Assembly (NCBI GenBank): GCA_013396755.1
Contig: VWZF01007079.1
Span: 529,964 to 593,963 of the forward strand
Direction: 5' to 3'
DNA length: 64,000 bases
DNA from: Sclerurus mexicanus
Taxonomy: Eukaryota > Chordata > Aves > Passeriformes > Furnariidae
The translations under genes and the position numbers were made by a program. Below are positions 9,840 to 24,268 of this stretch, piece by piece; position 1 is the stretch's first letter, and each line of letters opens with the position of its first letter. The notes below the pieces were generated by a model. The model was given only the letters and a program-made list of their open reading frames with translations, was not told the origin of the DNA and ran no database searches.

Positions 9840-10997
9840 TTCACGCGAGCTGGCTGTAAAAGAAGCGAGCTGACAGGCGGTCCTGCGCTAGGCGTGTCTG
9901 CTGTCTGATCCAGCCGATGCGACACGGAGTGTTGGGTCGTGCACAGGATTTAAGAAAATGAGGCAAGTGATGGTATTGCGTGTCAGCATAGCATCTTCAA
10001 CTTAATATCCTATTTTAACAGGGTAAGCATAACGAGAAACTAGAATTCTAGCAATGTTTTTAGTTATTTTTATTACAGCTAGATCAAACGTTTCCTTGTT
10101 CTTCCAAAGAAAGCCATTAGGTTTGGGATAAGAAACACCCAAAGCTCTGCTTCAGTATTTGGGTGGGAGCATTTGCTACAGCTGTTAACAAAGCCATTAT
10201 GCTGCAAACAGCATTGTGCTCTCAGACATTACTCCAGCATGCTATTTCATGCTTGGATGTAATAATAATAATAATTATAAAGCGTGTTGGTAGTGCACAG
10301 TTTGATTCAGGCCAGCTAGAAATGTTCAGTTTGCACCGTCTGATGAGATGCAGAGGTAGTCACTGAATGAGTCCTTGCATGTTGGCTGGTTTTGTTCTTC
10401 TCTCATCACTCCACACACTCAGCTCTGTGTCTTTTTGTCAAAATGTCTATTAGCATTACCTGCTGAATAAGGCTGTGGATGAGCAGATCATAGAAATTGG
10501 AAAAAAATATGCACACTGAGGATGCTTGGCATGTAATATTCTGCATCTGATCTGAACAGTAATAAAGGTCCAGCTAAGCTATACATATTCTTTACTGTTT
10601 CTTATGGAGTAAAATTTGTTGGCTGGCATCAAACCGCATCTATTTCTATCATCTCCGGTGTATTTATTGAATGAAGGAGCACTTTTGGTTTCCGGATCAT
10701 AGTGTAATGCTTTTACATTGCATTCTTTATGAAATCATAATTTCCACTGCCTAAAGGTGGAGGGCATCTTCTGCTGAGCTATGGCATTCTAACTAAAGTG
10801 CATTAAGGTTTCTTTTAAACCAGAGATTGAGGGCTCTCTTCTTAGGTGATGTAGTTGGTCCGCCCAAATTTCGGTGCAGTACAGTCCGGTGATGGTGGAG
10901 GTGTACGGTGGTTTCCACAACACAACAAGTTGAGACACTTGATTACCTTTGCCAGGCTGCAGTATTAAAATGAGCTGCGGGAGGTTATTTGTCCCAC
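9840..10997. other. CNTNAP2 intron, no gene seen
   Basis: AT-rich intronic DNA with a short ATAATA run at about 10260-10280. No coding, RNA or repeat feature recognised. Confidence 0.5.
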
Positions 10998-11212
10998 AGT
11001 GAGTGGTTCAGCACTGGAACTCCCTGGTGTGGGATGCTGTGAAGGGCAGCAGCATCAGTGGTTTCCAAAAGGATTGGGCACATTCACAGGACACGGTTCT
11101 GCTGGTAGCCAAATATAAAAGGTAAGATGTAACCTTCATCTGAGAAAGGCTTACAGCCTGTGTTTATGGGAAGCTGAGAAAGTATTCTGGGAGAGGATCC
11201 TTTTCCATGCTC
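10998..11212 (+). mobile_element. Ancient CR1/L3-like LINE 3' remnant
   Basis: The order of motifs matches the 3' region of old amniote CR1 elements as I remember it: GTGGTTCAGCACTGGAACTC, then a GGATG...GTGAAGGGCAGCAGCATCA block, AAAAGGATTGGGCACATTCA, GGACACGGTTCTGCTGGTAGCC, and a diverged GATGTAACC...GGAAGCTGAGAA end. Divergence is high, as expected for a copy older than birds. It is on the CNTNAP2 sense strand. Confidence 0.5.
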
Positions 11213-14200
11213 CATGCTGTTACGCTGCTTGTGAATCAGCTACTGTCCATGACTTCTTGTTTTTCCAAGAGAGAACAATGCACCAGATAAGTCATTGATC
11301 TAGCTAATGCGGCTGTTAAATTTTTATGATAATTTGACATTGCGCATTGAATCGCAAATACCTTGCAGAAGTGAATTTATTACGCATAAACATGTGCCAG
11401 CAGAGGAAATACAAAACTGTATTTCGTATATGTGAGAAAGAAAGGAATCAAAAGCCTTTAGCATTTTTTGGATCGACCCTGTCATTGACTTTGAGGCATG
11501 ATAGAGACTGTTCAAATATAAATTGCTCAGCTTCAAATTGGGAAGCATACAACACTGGGGGAAAAAAAAACAACCATAAAAGAAATTGCTTCTAAGAAAT
11601 TAAATTGATTCTTTTTCCCTGCACTGTCCTACAGTATTTTTTCTGATTGTTAAAATAAATTAGGCATTTCAGTACAACAGCTAGGTTGGTGTTGTAAACA
11701 AAAAGTGAATGTTTTGATCTGAGAAAAATCAAATACCAAATAAAGAAGTAAAGCAAAGAGAAGGAAAATGTTGGAAGAAAAAATTACCTACTAAGTTATA
11801 GCATTCTCATCCTTGCTGGCATTCTGCTTTTCATTTGCTTGCTATTTTCAGGCTTTTGATAACAGAATTAAAACTGCCGCTACTTGGAAAGGTCAGTGTG
11901 TGTTCAAAATGTGGCAATGTGCATATATTCTGAAAAAGTCAGTTCAAGGAAAACCTTCTATTTATATATCACTCTGCATTGAAATCCAACATTGTAGGTG
12001 CAAAACCAGTGGATTTCTTTTAAATTAAATAAATGGGAAAAATTATGTGAAACTGCTGCAGTTTTATCCTTGTGATACTAACATCCCAAAAAGTGGTTTC
12101 TTAGCAGTTCCTTACCTTTTTAATGATAAAAAAGAACAAAATCTCACAACTTTCACAAACACATAAGGTTACTGTAAGGCACGTATAGATAAAAATAGTA
12201 TTTTACTGAAAAAAATTGTTTTCTAGCTTTAATTGCATACCATGAATCTTCTTCAAATGCTTCTCCAGCTTTTTTTGCCATCTCCAAGTGAGACAGTAAG
12301 ATAGGCAAGGGGGGAGTGAGGCTAGAGAGAGTGTTTCTGCCTACCCACTTTGGATGAGACTGCAGTTTTACTAAGATTTTGAGGCTGCTGATATAGAATA
12401 CAAAGTCCATTATGAGATCATCTGTATGTAGTCGTAGAAGAATACCCATTAAAATGCAAAGTAATGATCAGATGGAAATGATGTTATTTTAATAGAGTTG
12501 TAACAAAATGCACTGGACTTTGGCCAAGGCACATTACATTTGACTGCAGGCTGCAAAGGGCTTATTTGGTTAGTTATTTACTTTCTGGCCTGGAAAGCAT
12601 TTACTGTGTTATGTTGCAGCCAGCTTCTGTAAGACACAGAAGCACATTCAGGCAAACAGTATGAATAAAACTGCCTATTTCTTTTGCACAGTAATGCAGA
12701 ATTTGTATGGTTTATGTCCTTCTCTAAGGGTTATGAAGGATGGTGTCAAGGTTATTTATCATGAGCATAAATTAGAATGGATTTATAAATCCTGCTGTAG
12801 CACAATGTACCAGCTAATTCTGAGGATGTATAACAGCTTTTTTCCATACTGATATCTGTGATGATAAAATTATTTAGTTACTTTGTCAGTCATTTAAATG
12901 TGGGGTTTGAGGGATTTTTTTTAAGAAATTTTGCCTATATAATTTCTTCTCCTCCCCCATCATCCACTCCTCACTCTATTTAGAGCTTGCCTGCAGACAC
13001 AATAGTGGATGAGACATTTAATTCTTTGTTGTGGGTGCAACACCTGGTGATGGCTCTCCTTCTGCTGCCCTCAGTCCGTGCTCCCATTGCTCTGGCATCA
13101 TGTCAAAAGGGTAGAGGGAGGGGTAGAAAAAGAAAATTGTACTTGAATTGACTGTCAGGTACTTCTTATGCAGTTCTGCCTTGGGAATTGCTGATTTCTG
13201 CAGCCTGGTGGGTTACATCAGTGTGTGCTGAGCGCTTTGCTTCTCAATCAGATTTCCAATAGCTCTCAGGAGGGTTTTCAGTCAAGGTATGTGGTACAGC
13301 CTGAATGAACAATATCAGTGTCCTGCTCTGTTGGCTTGGGCTGTCGTCTGGGTGAATGGCCTTTCTTTTAACTCTCCCTGCTTTTGGGATTCCTCCTTTC
13401 AACAACACGCTGAGCTTTTTGCCTCTGGTGCCCGAGGAGAATGATTAGTCGTCTAGAGGAAAAATAAAACACTACCCGAATTTATGAAACGACCGTGTGA
13501 GCACTCCCAGTTGGTTATAAAGGGTAGTGTAAAGGAGGTCTCTCACAGGAGCACTGGGAGCTTTGGTCCCACTGGCACTGAGCTGACCGCTCGCTCCCGT
13601 CGAGGTTCTGCCCCCAGCTGAACCCTTCTCAGCAGCCGCTCCTGACTGGGAACGTTTGAAGACTTCTGCCAAAATCAAGACTCCCAGTTGATTTGTGAAT
13701 GCTGGGTATCATCCTTTGACAACAAAGGATCACTAGAAAGTCGGTATTTCTTCTCTATTTCCCCGATTTTGCCTTGTTCTGTTACCCTTGGGAGAGCTTT
13801 CTTATTTATCAGTGCAAATGTGCCATACAATCTGTGTCTCCATTAGTGATCTTTCCAAACTCATGAGAAGTTTGTGAGGTGTTTAAAAAAGAACATTTCA
13901 TTTCATTTTATTTTCATATCTAAAAGCAATGCCCGTATCTTTTGTAACTTAGATCTCAAAACACCTTGAGACAGATCTCATCTGGAGGGTCGGGAGAATT
14001 CTCTGCGTCCGACGAAGAGGGAGGGACAGTTTGCAGTGACTCTCTCAAGGTTATGCAGCAAGTCAGTAGCAAAATGCAGAAGTTACTTGTCTCCTTGGAA
14101 GAATGGTGATCACTTTTACCCTTGGCCTTACTTCTGTGGGGTTTGTAATGCAATTACTAAGAACCTTGCAGCATCAGTTAGTTCACTTTTCGCTAAAAGG

Positions 14201-17200
14201 CAGTGTGAATTTCTTAATAATGACTGTTGTTGGCTACACGTGACGTTTGAAAATGAAAGATTCCAGGAAAACATGCATCCGGTATGAAATGTTGAACCAT
14301 TCAGTAATTATATCATCAGTACAGAAGAGCAGCGGAAGAATCCGGCTTGTTCTTAAACCCTCCTCATTTGTGGCAGCGTGAAACCAGGGGGCTGTCAAAT
14401 AACATCTCCATTTCGTACCATTCTTCACAGGGCCTTGTTCGACTGAGGAGCTGCAGTCCTGCACTAGCCTTTATTATTCCTGCAATAATGGGGCTCTGAT
14501 AGGAGTGTATTTCATGCCAGTGATTTACTGTCTCCATTACAGCGTGACCCGACAGCTCTAACTCCTGCCAGGGACTGGGTTTGGAAGTGCTCCAGGGCTG
14601 CACGACGGCTTCCAGGCCAGCTCAGGTTCTCTAATCCTGGGTGTTTTTCACCTGGTTCAATCATTTGTAGCTTGTGCAGAAAGTATCAGAAACATTTCGT
14701 AGAGAAATGGCCTTTGTTTGGGCAATTCTAATAAAGCTGCTGCAACTAAGACATACACTGAGGTGTTACAGTCGTCCTAAATAGTTTTTCTCTTGCTTGC
14801 ACCATAGGTAGAAAGGCCATTTCTTCAGTGTCAGGCAGCAAATGAAAGCACCATGTGTTTGCTGTGCAACACCATTGCTTGGCTCTGCTGGGTTGACGTT
14901 AGTTCCTCTGCTTTCTGGCGCAGTGCTTCGCAGACCATAAATAGCATCTTCTCTGTATTTCAGTGGATAACCAGGGAGGTTGTCAGCCTAGATATAAACT
15001 GTCTAAACAAAATCATTTCATACAGGCTATAACTTCTTACGAAAGGAAACCAGAGAAGTTACAAAAAGCAACACGAAGTCAAAAAGAACAAGTTCAAATA
15101 GACACAGAGGGACCGTGTCACACGGAAGGTCCACGCTGTGAGCGGTGCCTGAAGGCTCTGGAAAGCAGTCACTTGTAGAAATGTTTGGAGGCATTTGACT
15201 TCGGGGTCTGGTCATGGGTCTGGGGTGGAGGAGATCAGCAAGTCTCTCGTGAGAGGGAGTGACCGGGTGGCTGTGTCAACCCAGTAGGGGCTGGAGGTCA
15301 CCCCACAGCTTTCTCACCACATTCCCTCCATCCTTGCAGGCTCCTGGCCAGCTTGAATGTATTACCCTGGTGGGAAGGGAATGCGTGGGGAGGCTTCTGG
15401 GTACCACCTGGCCCTTGCAGACCTGTGGACTTAAAAAACGTGTCTGCTGCACAGGGCTTTAATTTTTGCATGAGGAGCACTGGGTAGTCGTCTGCACTTG
15501 GGTCTTGTGAAGTTCAGGTGCCCATTTTCAGGGGCCACTCGCACCTTTGCTGCCCCCAGCACCCCTGTAGCCTGTTCTCCATAAGTGAGCATCGTGTTCC
15601 GCTGGTAAGAGTGTTCAGAAAGGCAGTGTGCACTAGTTCAGTTTTGAGCAATGGACCAAATAAAGTCCCTGTTGTTTTACACTCAGTTTGCACCACCGAC
15701 TAAATTTTACTTCAGAAACAAATTAAAAGCCAGGGAAGTTTGAGGGCCTTGAAAAGTCTCTAAAGTAGCTTAGTTCAGCCCCCATGCATGTCTATGGATT
15801 TTACATTAAGTGCAGCTCATTAAATGTAGCTCTGAGAGTTTATCCTTTGTGCTCTGTACCGTTAGTGTTTGGCATGTCTGATGTCACACGTTATCTGCAC
15901 AGTCAAGTGGCATTAGGCTTTTTGATACAGACTTTTTTTTATACAGAAATTGCTGATCTTGGGACAGAGCAGTAAGCAAAACAAAAGTAAACAGCCTGTA
16001 AGCAAACAGGTGCTTGACCTTCATACTGGAGGATGTTCATCAAAACACCCAGGCAATGCATCAGAATGTCATTTTCCCTTTGCCTGGTGTTATCCCTCTT
16101 TTGGATGTACAGTAACTGCTCCTGACATGGAATTTTTAGCCCTTTGGCCTTGGTGTAGCAGGTATATGCTGTCCCATATAGGTTATCCCTACGACTGTGA
16201 CTCAAATTAATTCATTTACTCTCATTTACACCGTGCCAGTTCTCCAGTGTTGGCATGTGCTACAGCTGGATGTTACACTGAACGCCTCATCTAGGCATCA
16301 AATAAGTAATCTCTGTAGACTGTGAACTCTTTAAATCAATAGCTTCCTTTCAGTGGAGTTTAAACTGCTTTCTATTATGTGGAGCCTGATGCCATAACAG
16401 AGATGCTTAAGATGCTGATGGAGCTGATCTTTCAGCAGCAGGTAACATCACAGGGTATCTTTCTCAGTACAAGGGGCAAGGGAGCACATGGTACTTTATT
16501 TCTAAGAGAAAATCTATTGCTAAGGTTGACCCAAAAGCAATTAGTGGTTCATTTAATTGAATTGGTGAATTCACCTGGGCAGTCTATTAAAATATTATAC
16601 AGTTCAGGCTCAATTTAGTACCTCTAGCGGAAGGGTTGTAGAGGTTTATAATGGATTACCTTCTGTCCCACTGAGTGGATGCTTGATCTTAAATGAAATA
16701 GCAGAGCATCCCAGCAGGTCTGCCAGGAATGCTGTCCTGTGGCAAAGCTGAACTTCTCCCACTGCTGATGTGGCTGCTCTCTTTCCAAAATCATTGAGCT
16801 GTTGTGTTTCTGAGCAAAAATGGGCACATATAAACAGGTCATTGTCCTCGTTCCAAACAGCTAGATTTTTCGCCATTTTCAAAGCAAAACTCAATCGGTG
16901 CCTTGTGTGAATTGTGTAAAACGTAGTCTTTTTAGTAAATTGAACTGAAAGGGCCTTGGTTGTGCTTCTGAGACTTTACTTTGTTTAAAAGGTGTCTTCT
17001 GTCGTGACCAAAATCACACCAGTATGTGGTGCTTTTCCTCTCCCCGCCACGCTGCTTTGTGTACGTGTGCTACTTTGGGCAGAGCTTTCCCACTGTCAGG
17101 AAAGAAAGAAGAGCTGGATTTCTACATTTCCTCAGAGCCTTGCCGAGCTGGAATAAGTCTCCTTAGTTATGCCTTATTTCTGCTTTGAAGGGCACCACTG

Positions 17201-20200
17201 GAAGACTACAAGGGAATTCATAAGAGGCTGTTTATTACATACATTGTAGTGCACACCCACAAACTGTACTTCAAGGCCTGACACATTTCCTTCCTAATGG
17301 AACATAATTCACAATAAATAGATCCTCTCTGTATGTAAGGAACACTGTGCAAGGTTCAGAATTTATTGTAACTTTCTGTATTGATAAGCATTTCAGAGCC
17401 CATCAACAAAAAAGAAATGCACAGAGGAGACATTCAGCAAAGATACTCAACACAGCTCTGCACCTACAGGTGCTGTAATAAGGGCAAAAAGGCTTAAAAA
17501 GCAGGTAACCTAACTACAGTCATTAGTGTAATTACATGCTAATTTGTATTTGTTACTTATGCACAGGTATTCCCTCCATGCATTTGTTACTTTTCCACAA
17601 TTTTTCTCCATATACAATTTATTTTTTCTTGTTTTGTTCTAGACTCATAGAATAATCGATTTCAACGTGTTGGGTACTCAATAATGGTGCCTTGTGTCAT
17701 AAAGATGCTTGAAAATAATGTTCTTTACATCTTTGCACCTGGGTGATAGTTTCTTCAGTAGTAGCACATAATTTTCAATAGAGAAAAGGTATTGTTTTCA
17801 TCACTATGTGGCATGATTCTGCCACAACCATGGGAAATAAGCCCTGAAGTCAAAATGAGTAACTGAGGATTAAATTCCTGTGTCTTTTACTGCTAAAGAA
17901 ATGACAAAACACAAATAGTAAGTATTTGATGCTAAGTGTATCTTCACTGAATGATAACACACAAGATATGGGGCAACATCTGCGAGGTTTTTGGTATGCT
18001 GTGTGCTATTATATACATTTTTAAAATGTTTAAGTACTCTGGCTAGGCAGTTGCATAGTTACTGTGTGCGTGTTCAGTGTTAAGGTTTCGTGTACTGCAA
18101 GGCATCTGTGCTGGAATGCATTTACCTGAATGGTCTCGTGTAATCAGGGTCTTCATCTCAGGGCAGCAGGTTATGTGGTCCAGGCAGCAAATGATTCAAA
18201 CCAGCAGAAGTAAAAAAAGGCCTTTAAGTTGTCTTTTTTGAAGTCTTTCATTACAGAAGTGCTTGAGGGTAAGTTGCCAGCAGGAGATTGCTGCATCAGA
18301 TCTGAAAGCAATAATAGAAATGTTGCTATTAGGTAAAATGATGATACTTTATACTGTAATATTTATATGACTGTGCACTAGCTTATGTGCTGAAAACTAG
18401 AACAATGCAAAGCAGTTGCATTGTACCTTTTTTTTTTTTTAAAGTAATGTGACTGTAATAACCTTTTCTTTTTCTTCCCTCTGTGTTACAGGGAGAAAAT
18501 TGAATTTTAGTCATGGGAACAAAGGCATATTTCATTATACAGTCATTACACTCCCCAAGAATGGGTTTATAGCAGGCTCAAATACACAGGGACACGAAGT
18601 GTAATGGCCCAGCATCAGGGAGTATCGGTGTGCAGAGCCCCCTGGGACATGCAGGGAAGGAGGACGTTCACAGTGAGAGAACTCAATCCCTATTGTTTTA
18701 GCACCGATGGTGGTAAATTTGCATGAGGTGACTTGTCCAGCCGTCACTGGTGGAATGTTTTAAATAAAAACGCAGCTCTTCAGCAAGGTGTTTTGTTGGG
18801 GAGGGGGAGCATTATTACTCTTTTCTTTCAATTCTCTCAGGATCCAGTATCTGTCACTGTTTTATGGAGTTAGAGAAGCATGGCGCTGGAGCTGCCAAAG
18901 CAGCACAGTCACATTCGTGGTTCTTTGTCCCTGTCATTCAGACCTGTGAGTGGTAGGCTATTAGCTCCTGCATGAAGTTCCACGGAATATATAAAAACGG
19001 GAATGAAATCACTGAACTGGTAGTGACAGTGCTTACAGTGTGTAAAGAGAAACATGGTCCTGTTGTCATTGTTTCTTAGATGATAAGGATTATTCAGAAT
19101 TGCAGCTATTCACTGAATAGTCCATGAATATTCGATTGAAGTGAGAGAGCACGAATATTGTGGTCAAACAGGAGCATTGTCTGAGTGATGTGGGCTCCAG
19201 GTAGCATTCAAATAGAAACCTCTGGGTTTTGTACAGCTTTTCTGCCAACTGTGGAAAGCGTGCGTGCATCAGATTTTTGAAGGTGTTGCTAATGGTTTGG
19301 TCAAACCATGGGTAATAACCGTATTTTTTAAAGGAGAGCTGGGTGAAAAACCTAGGTGTGTAATGCAATTATTTGACCAGCTTAAATTCTGGTCTCTGGC
19401 TGAGTCCTAGGGACGTTTCCACTTTGGCACAGGTGACAGTCACTGCTCACTGGCAGCTTGTGAAATGTGGCTATAACATTGACACAGGCTGGATAAGCAC
19501 TAGCAGAGAAAAGATATTCTCAAATGAGAAGGAGGAGGGGAAATGGGGGGACTAGATCTGCTTGTATAGTGGATGATACAAGGATCTAATGCAGGTGGTT
19601 TTCAGATTACATATGTTTTGTGCCTTTACTCTGGGTGGGGGGGCACTTAGATGTTGTATGTTTATCATTCAAACCCAGATGTGCTTTGGTTCCCAGATGA
19701 TCCCCAATCTCTTAAAATAAAGCACTTCCCCACTTTCTCCTCACACCTCTGAGAAGAAGCTTCTCTTTCCTGCCTCTGTTTTCCTTGGCACAATCTTGTA
19801 ATTTACAGGCATACTTTTTTTTCCAGAAACACCATTTTTTTAAACCCTTATCATTGCTCCTATCTGAAAAGGTTGTCTCTGAATAACCCTTTCCTCTGTC
19901 CCTTGATACCATCTTGCTGTGCTCAGCTCAGTATGACTTTTTCCACCGACTTCAAGGGCATTAACCTGCCAGCCCTGAGAAAGGTGGCTGGAAGTGTCCT
20001 GGTCCTTGGCACAGCACAAACATCATGTTTCCGTGTGCCTTTTTCATTCTCTCTGTGCTACCATAGGAAAAAAGAAGCCAATTCCCCACTGCTGTGTAAA
20101 TATGATCCCAGACACCGCAGAGAGGCTTTGAAATGTTAATACCCCTCTAACACAGCTGCCAGAGTGACAGCTCTGCTTTGGGTGTCACTGAGGCTGTTGC

Positions 20201-21041
20201 GGCAGGTCCTGGCAGAAGTAAAACAGCTGGAGTTAAGGGCATGTGTCACACTCTGTGTGACTTTGGGGTTACTTTAACTGGTGCTTTAGAAGGGAGAAAA
20301 CCGCCTCTGTTGGTCTGTGACCCTCGCAGCGAGGTGACCGACGGCCGGGTCTCCGCAGGGTCTCTGACCAGAGGGGAGCACACACGCTGCTCCTGCCTAG
20401 CCTGCAGCATGGGTGGGTGGGCTCCTGCCCCTCCTCACCACTGCAGGGCAAGGAGGGATACTGGAGACGGATGGTTCCCACCCCAGACCACACAGTCTGC
20501 TGGCGAAGGGATGCTTGGTACCCAGAAGAAGGAAGACTTGGTCTCCTGGCAAAGGGACACGATCTTCTGGCAAGGACACAGGAGGGGGACAGGAGTGACC
20601 AGGAGTGGTCCAGGCCCACTGAGAGAAGCTGGAGGGCACCAGGACAGAGTTAAGAGAGGGGCATCTCTCACAGCAGCAGCTTCAGCTGGGAGGAGACAGC
20701 CTGGCCATGACTGTCCTTCTGCCTCCTCTTCCACCACTCTGCTCAGGAAGGCTTTTTTCCCCTGGCCTTTTGTTCTTTGATGACTCCTTCACTGACTCCT
20801 ACATGCCAGCCTTTCATTTTAATGACAGCATAGCAGTGAAACCGAGTCACGTCAAGGCCTGAAGGTCTCCAGCTTTAATCTCTAATGTAAAGAAACCTGT
20901 CAGGGTCTGGCATGATCTCAGTATCCTTCAGAGACAGACTTGGGAACTGTGCTCTGGGAATCGAAGTCTTGGACCAACCGTGCTTTCTAAAGCAATGAAC
21001 TGTTTTGATTAATTTTTTTTTCCCCTTTCAATTTCCTGTAG
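11213..21041. other. CNTNAP2 intron, no gene seen
   Basis: Nearly 10 kb of mostly AT-rich DNA ending in the polypyrimidine tract and AG (21040-21041) of the next exon. A small CpG-richer patch lies at about 13540-13650 and a GC-richer stretch at 20180-20720. The latter carries a 200-codon non-ATG frame that I regard as chance. A T-run lies at about 18428-18441. No other exon, RNA gene or transposon was recognised. Confidence 0.6.
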
Positions 21042-21272
21042 AAATTGGGAAGATTGACCAAGATATATATAAATACAACACCCCAGGATTCACTGGCTGC
21101 CTGTCGAGAGTACAGTTCAACCAGATTGCTCCACTCAAAGCGGCTCTGAGACCTACCAACGCCTCGTCCCACGTCCACATCCAAGGGGAGCTGGTGGAAT
21201 CCAACTGCGGAGCATCTCCACTCACCATCCCGCCAATGTCGGCCGCTACGGACCCGTGGCACTTGGATTCAG
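21042..21272 (+). CDS. CNTNAP2: CNTNAP2 third-last coding exon (laminin-G end and stalk)
   Basis: Part of CASPR2, a neurexin-superfamily cell-adhesion protein of neurons that, with contactin-2, clusters Kv1 channels at juxtaparanodes. The 231-nt exon follows a T/C-rich tract and AG at 21040-21041, and ends at AG|GTGAGC (GT 21273). It begins with two bases completing a split codon and ends with one, so both phases are 1. It encodes the end of the last laminin-G domain: a GFTGCLSRVQFNQIAPLK segment with one of the disulfide cysteines, an N-glycosylation sequon (Asn-Ala-Ser), then HIQGELVESNCGAS with the partner cysteine, and the stalk ending WHLDS. The stalk appears a few residues shorter than the human protein I remember (WHLDHLDS). 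The first ATG in the exon, in any frame, is the in-frame ATG at 21236. Confidence 0.96.
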
Positions 21273-24236
21273 GTGAGCTGGGATTCGTGTCACATTGACT
21301 CGGTGGAGCAGCTCAGAGGGGAAATCAGTCTGCCTTCTCTAAAGAAACACAGAAGGAGAGCAAGTGATTGATGGGCGACTGGAGGGCTGTAATCACGGCA
21401 GGAAATGCAAAGCTGGTATGACAGAAGTGTGCCACCACTTCTAAATGCAGTTACAGTCTTTTCTTTGCCTTTTCTTTTTAATATTCTGCTTTATTTTTCT
21501 TTTCTTAGACTATTTGAGTGTTTTGACCTAGCTGCTGTGGTAGCACTGTCTCTCTAGTATTGGGTGTGTAGTCAGCAAAAGGGTACAAGTATACATAACT
21601 AAGGTACAGTACATCTTATGCTGTATTCCTGATAAATGAGTATATTGTAGCCAAATTCATACCAATAAAATAAATCTGATTTTAGGCATAAATACATTCA
21701 TGTAAAGTGCTGATTTGTTTTCTGAAATGTCTGCTTTCCTTAGGTCATGTTTAATGGGAAATCTCATTAGTCATGGTGCCATTCTTCTTGTGCTGAAGGT
21801 GCTGGAAAGCCAAAACAAATTGCTGATCCCAGCAATCTCATCTTGCTTCGTGACTGACAGTCCTTGAAAATATACATTGTGCCTAACTTTAGGGTGTTTT
21901 TTTCCCTTTTGCTTCTCGAGTGTTAGGTTCCCTTTAGATTTAAGTCAGGTGCATGTTGATGACTCTCTTGTATTTTGTCCTCATTCTGATTTGACTTGTA
22001 AAGTGTAAATCAGAACCTGTCCTGGCAAAGTTGATGGCTTTGGAGTGGTATAAAATCCAAATACTAGAGGGAAAACTTGGTGCGTTATGACACTGATAGC
22101 GATTAGTCTTTGCCTCTTGTGTTTGGGGCTGCATCCATATGCCAGGTTTTATATGGCAGTGGGCAGCTATATGTGTCTTTCCCACAAGTACATATCAAGG
22201 TCATACCTTTGGGGTTTGGCTTTTTCGTGGTTTTTGGGGGGGGTTTAGTTGGGATCTTTTCTTTGCAATGTTGAGAAACTGCTTCCAGCATTTCCTTTCA
22301 GCTCCTCTGTAGAGAAACAGGGCAGGTGTGTGTAAGGAGAAGCAGACATTCCAAAGCCGAGGGTCCCAAACATTAACACGGGAAATGTCATGCTCTAAAA
22401 CCTGTCATTCCCTCCTTGCTGCCATGCCATAACACTGCAATATTTCAGTTTGTCTCTTCCCCATTTATAACATGCAACTTTCTACTTAAACTCTTCCCAT
22501 CACGAATCAGTAGTCCCTTTGTTCTCTGGAAGCATTAGATTGGTTTGTACCTGAAGGTTGTATTCTGTGCTCTTCTTTCTATAAAAGCGCATTTCTGAAG
22601 GATTCCTCACTGGCTCATGTCTTTAAAAAGTGTGCCATAAACTTCTTGAGGACGTACTGCTGCTGTGGATCTCGTGCATCTGATGGGCTTTGGTTGTTGA
22701 TTTTTGTTGGTTACTTTTCCTTCCACTTCATTTGGCTCCAAGCTGGTAAAAGACAGTGGTTGGCTTTACTCAAGGTATTTGCACTGTTCCTGATAGCTCC
22801 TGCAATTCAAAGAAAAAGTCCCTGTTTGTCCTTGCCACATGCTATTATGTGTGACTGCGTGTTGGGTCAGTCTTGTCTCCTAAACTTTGTTGACCTGACA
22901 GATTACAATTTGCACTTTTTCCTCTGGATTAATTGCAGTGCTCCGTCACAGAGACAGCGTGAAGGGTATCAGGGAACACACAGCGTGCTATTAGCTTGGC
23001 TCAAGCTGTCTGTTAACTTCTGCCAGTGAAAAATAAGCCTCATTGCCACAGTCAGACTTAACTGTTTCAAGTCATGGGCAGACAGAGTGCACTGCGACCT
23101 GGGACCCCTCCTTTTGTCCTCTCCAGTGATCCACAGCAGTAGAGGGAAAAGATTATAGTGCTTCAAAGGCTTTTAGTGAGGAAGTGCTGTACACTGAAGA
23201 AAGCACCAATATCAGGTGAGGTATGGCAGGAAGAAACTGCACAGCAGGGGAGTGGTGTTGCAGTGACTGAGGAGTGAGAGGATATTCAGGTGCTCGTGAG
23301 CAATACCTGAGTGTCACTCTGGGTGACATTTCCACGGTACGGAGGGGAGGTATCACAGCAACTCATTTCTCAGTGTCAGTAAGAACAGTGTTGGTGAAAG
23401 TGTCTGTGGTGGTCTGACACAGCTAGTTCTCTTTCAGTCACAGGAAAAATATATCCTGCAGGCTGTGTGACTTGAGCCGTCAAAGTCATAACCTGTAAGT
23501 CATCGAAATGATCTTGATGGCTGGTAAATGAACATTTTTGGGTTTAGTGTCATCTGGCATTAGCAAACTGTTTTCACATTTTCCAAACCCTACTGGAGAC
23601 TTTCTAACACAAATCATGCCGAGAGAGAAAATGGAAGAATCAGAGTAAGTAATGGTTCCCATTGGTTCCAGAACTGCAATAGTTCTCAGTGGGAATTTAC
23701 TCCTTCACTAAACTGGCTGAAGGGACGAAGATAAAAAGCTCTTTTGAAATTCTCAGAAATACTTGTAGTGATGCTAAAGCAAAGCCACTCACACTTTGCC
23801 ACAAAGAAATGGTTGCAAAGAATATGATTTTGAAAGCACCAGTTACTATGTGCAGTGTTTCTCATTTCTTTTATCTGTAATTTTTATTGCTACATTACCT
23901 ATTTAATTTTAAATAGTTCTTAACAAAACATGAGAGTTGAGGATGGGTTGTTCATAGTGAAAAGGAAAAATCAGGAGAACTTTTGTGGGAAGTATCATGT
24001 GGTTTAAATCTCATTCAGTGACATGCTCTGCACTCATCCTGATTCATATGTTGAGTTAAGCATGGATTTGTAGCTTTGCTTCTCAAATACTGTGGAACTG
24101 AACTGTGAGAATTGAAAAACGTTGTAGGAGGGACCAAAGATAAGTGTCTAAATTGAACAGATCCACCAGACAGCAAATGTAATGGTCCTTTCACCTCTAG
24201 GCTGTAGTGCTGGATCAGACCTTGCAGATAATTACT

Positions 24237-24268
24237 GAAGTTAAGCAGGTTCTGCCTGATGGGTGACC
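24237..24268 (+). repeat. 5S rRNA-like fragment (possible 5S-derived SINE remnant)
   Basis: GAAGTTAAGCAGGTTCTGCC followed by TGATGGGTGACC resembles the internal promoter region of 5S rRNA (GAAGCTAAGCAGGGTCGGGC ... ATGGGAGACC), with about 12 bases deleted between the two blocks. The flanks do not align convincingly with 5S rRNA. It could be a remnant of a 5S-derived SINE or pseudogene, or a coincidence over 32 bases. Confidence 0.3.

Noticed and set aside
20178..20780. 200-codon frame just upstream of a CNTNAP2 exon
   Set aside because: Starts with TTG, lies in a GC-richer patch with open frames on both strands, and shows no domain. The CNTNAP2 acceptor at 21041 is not linked to it.
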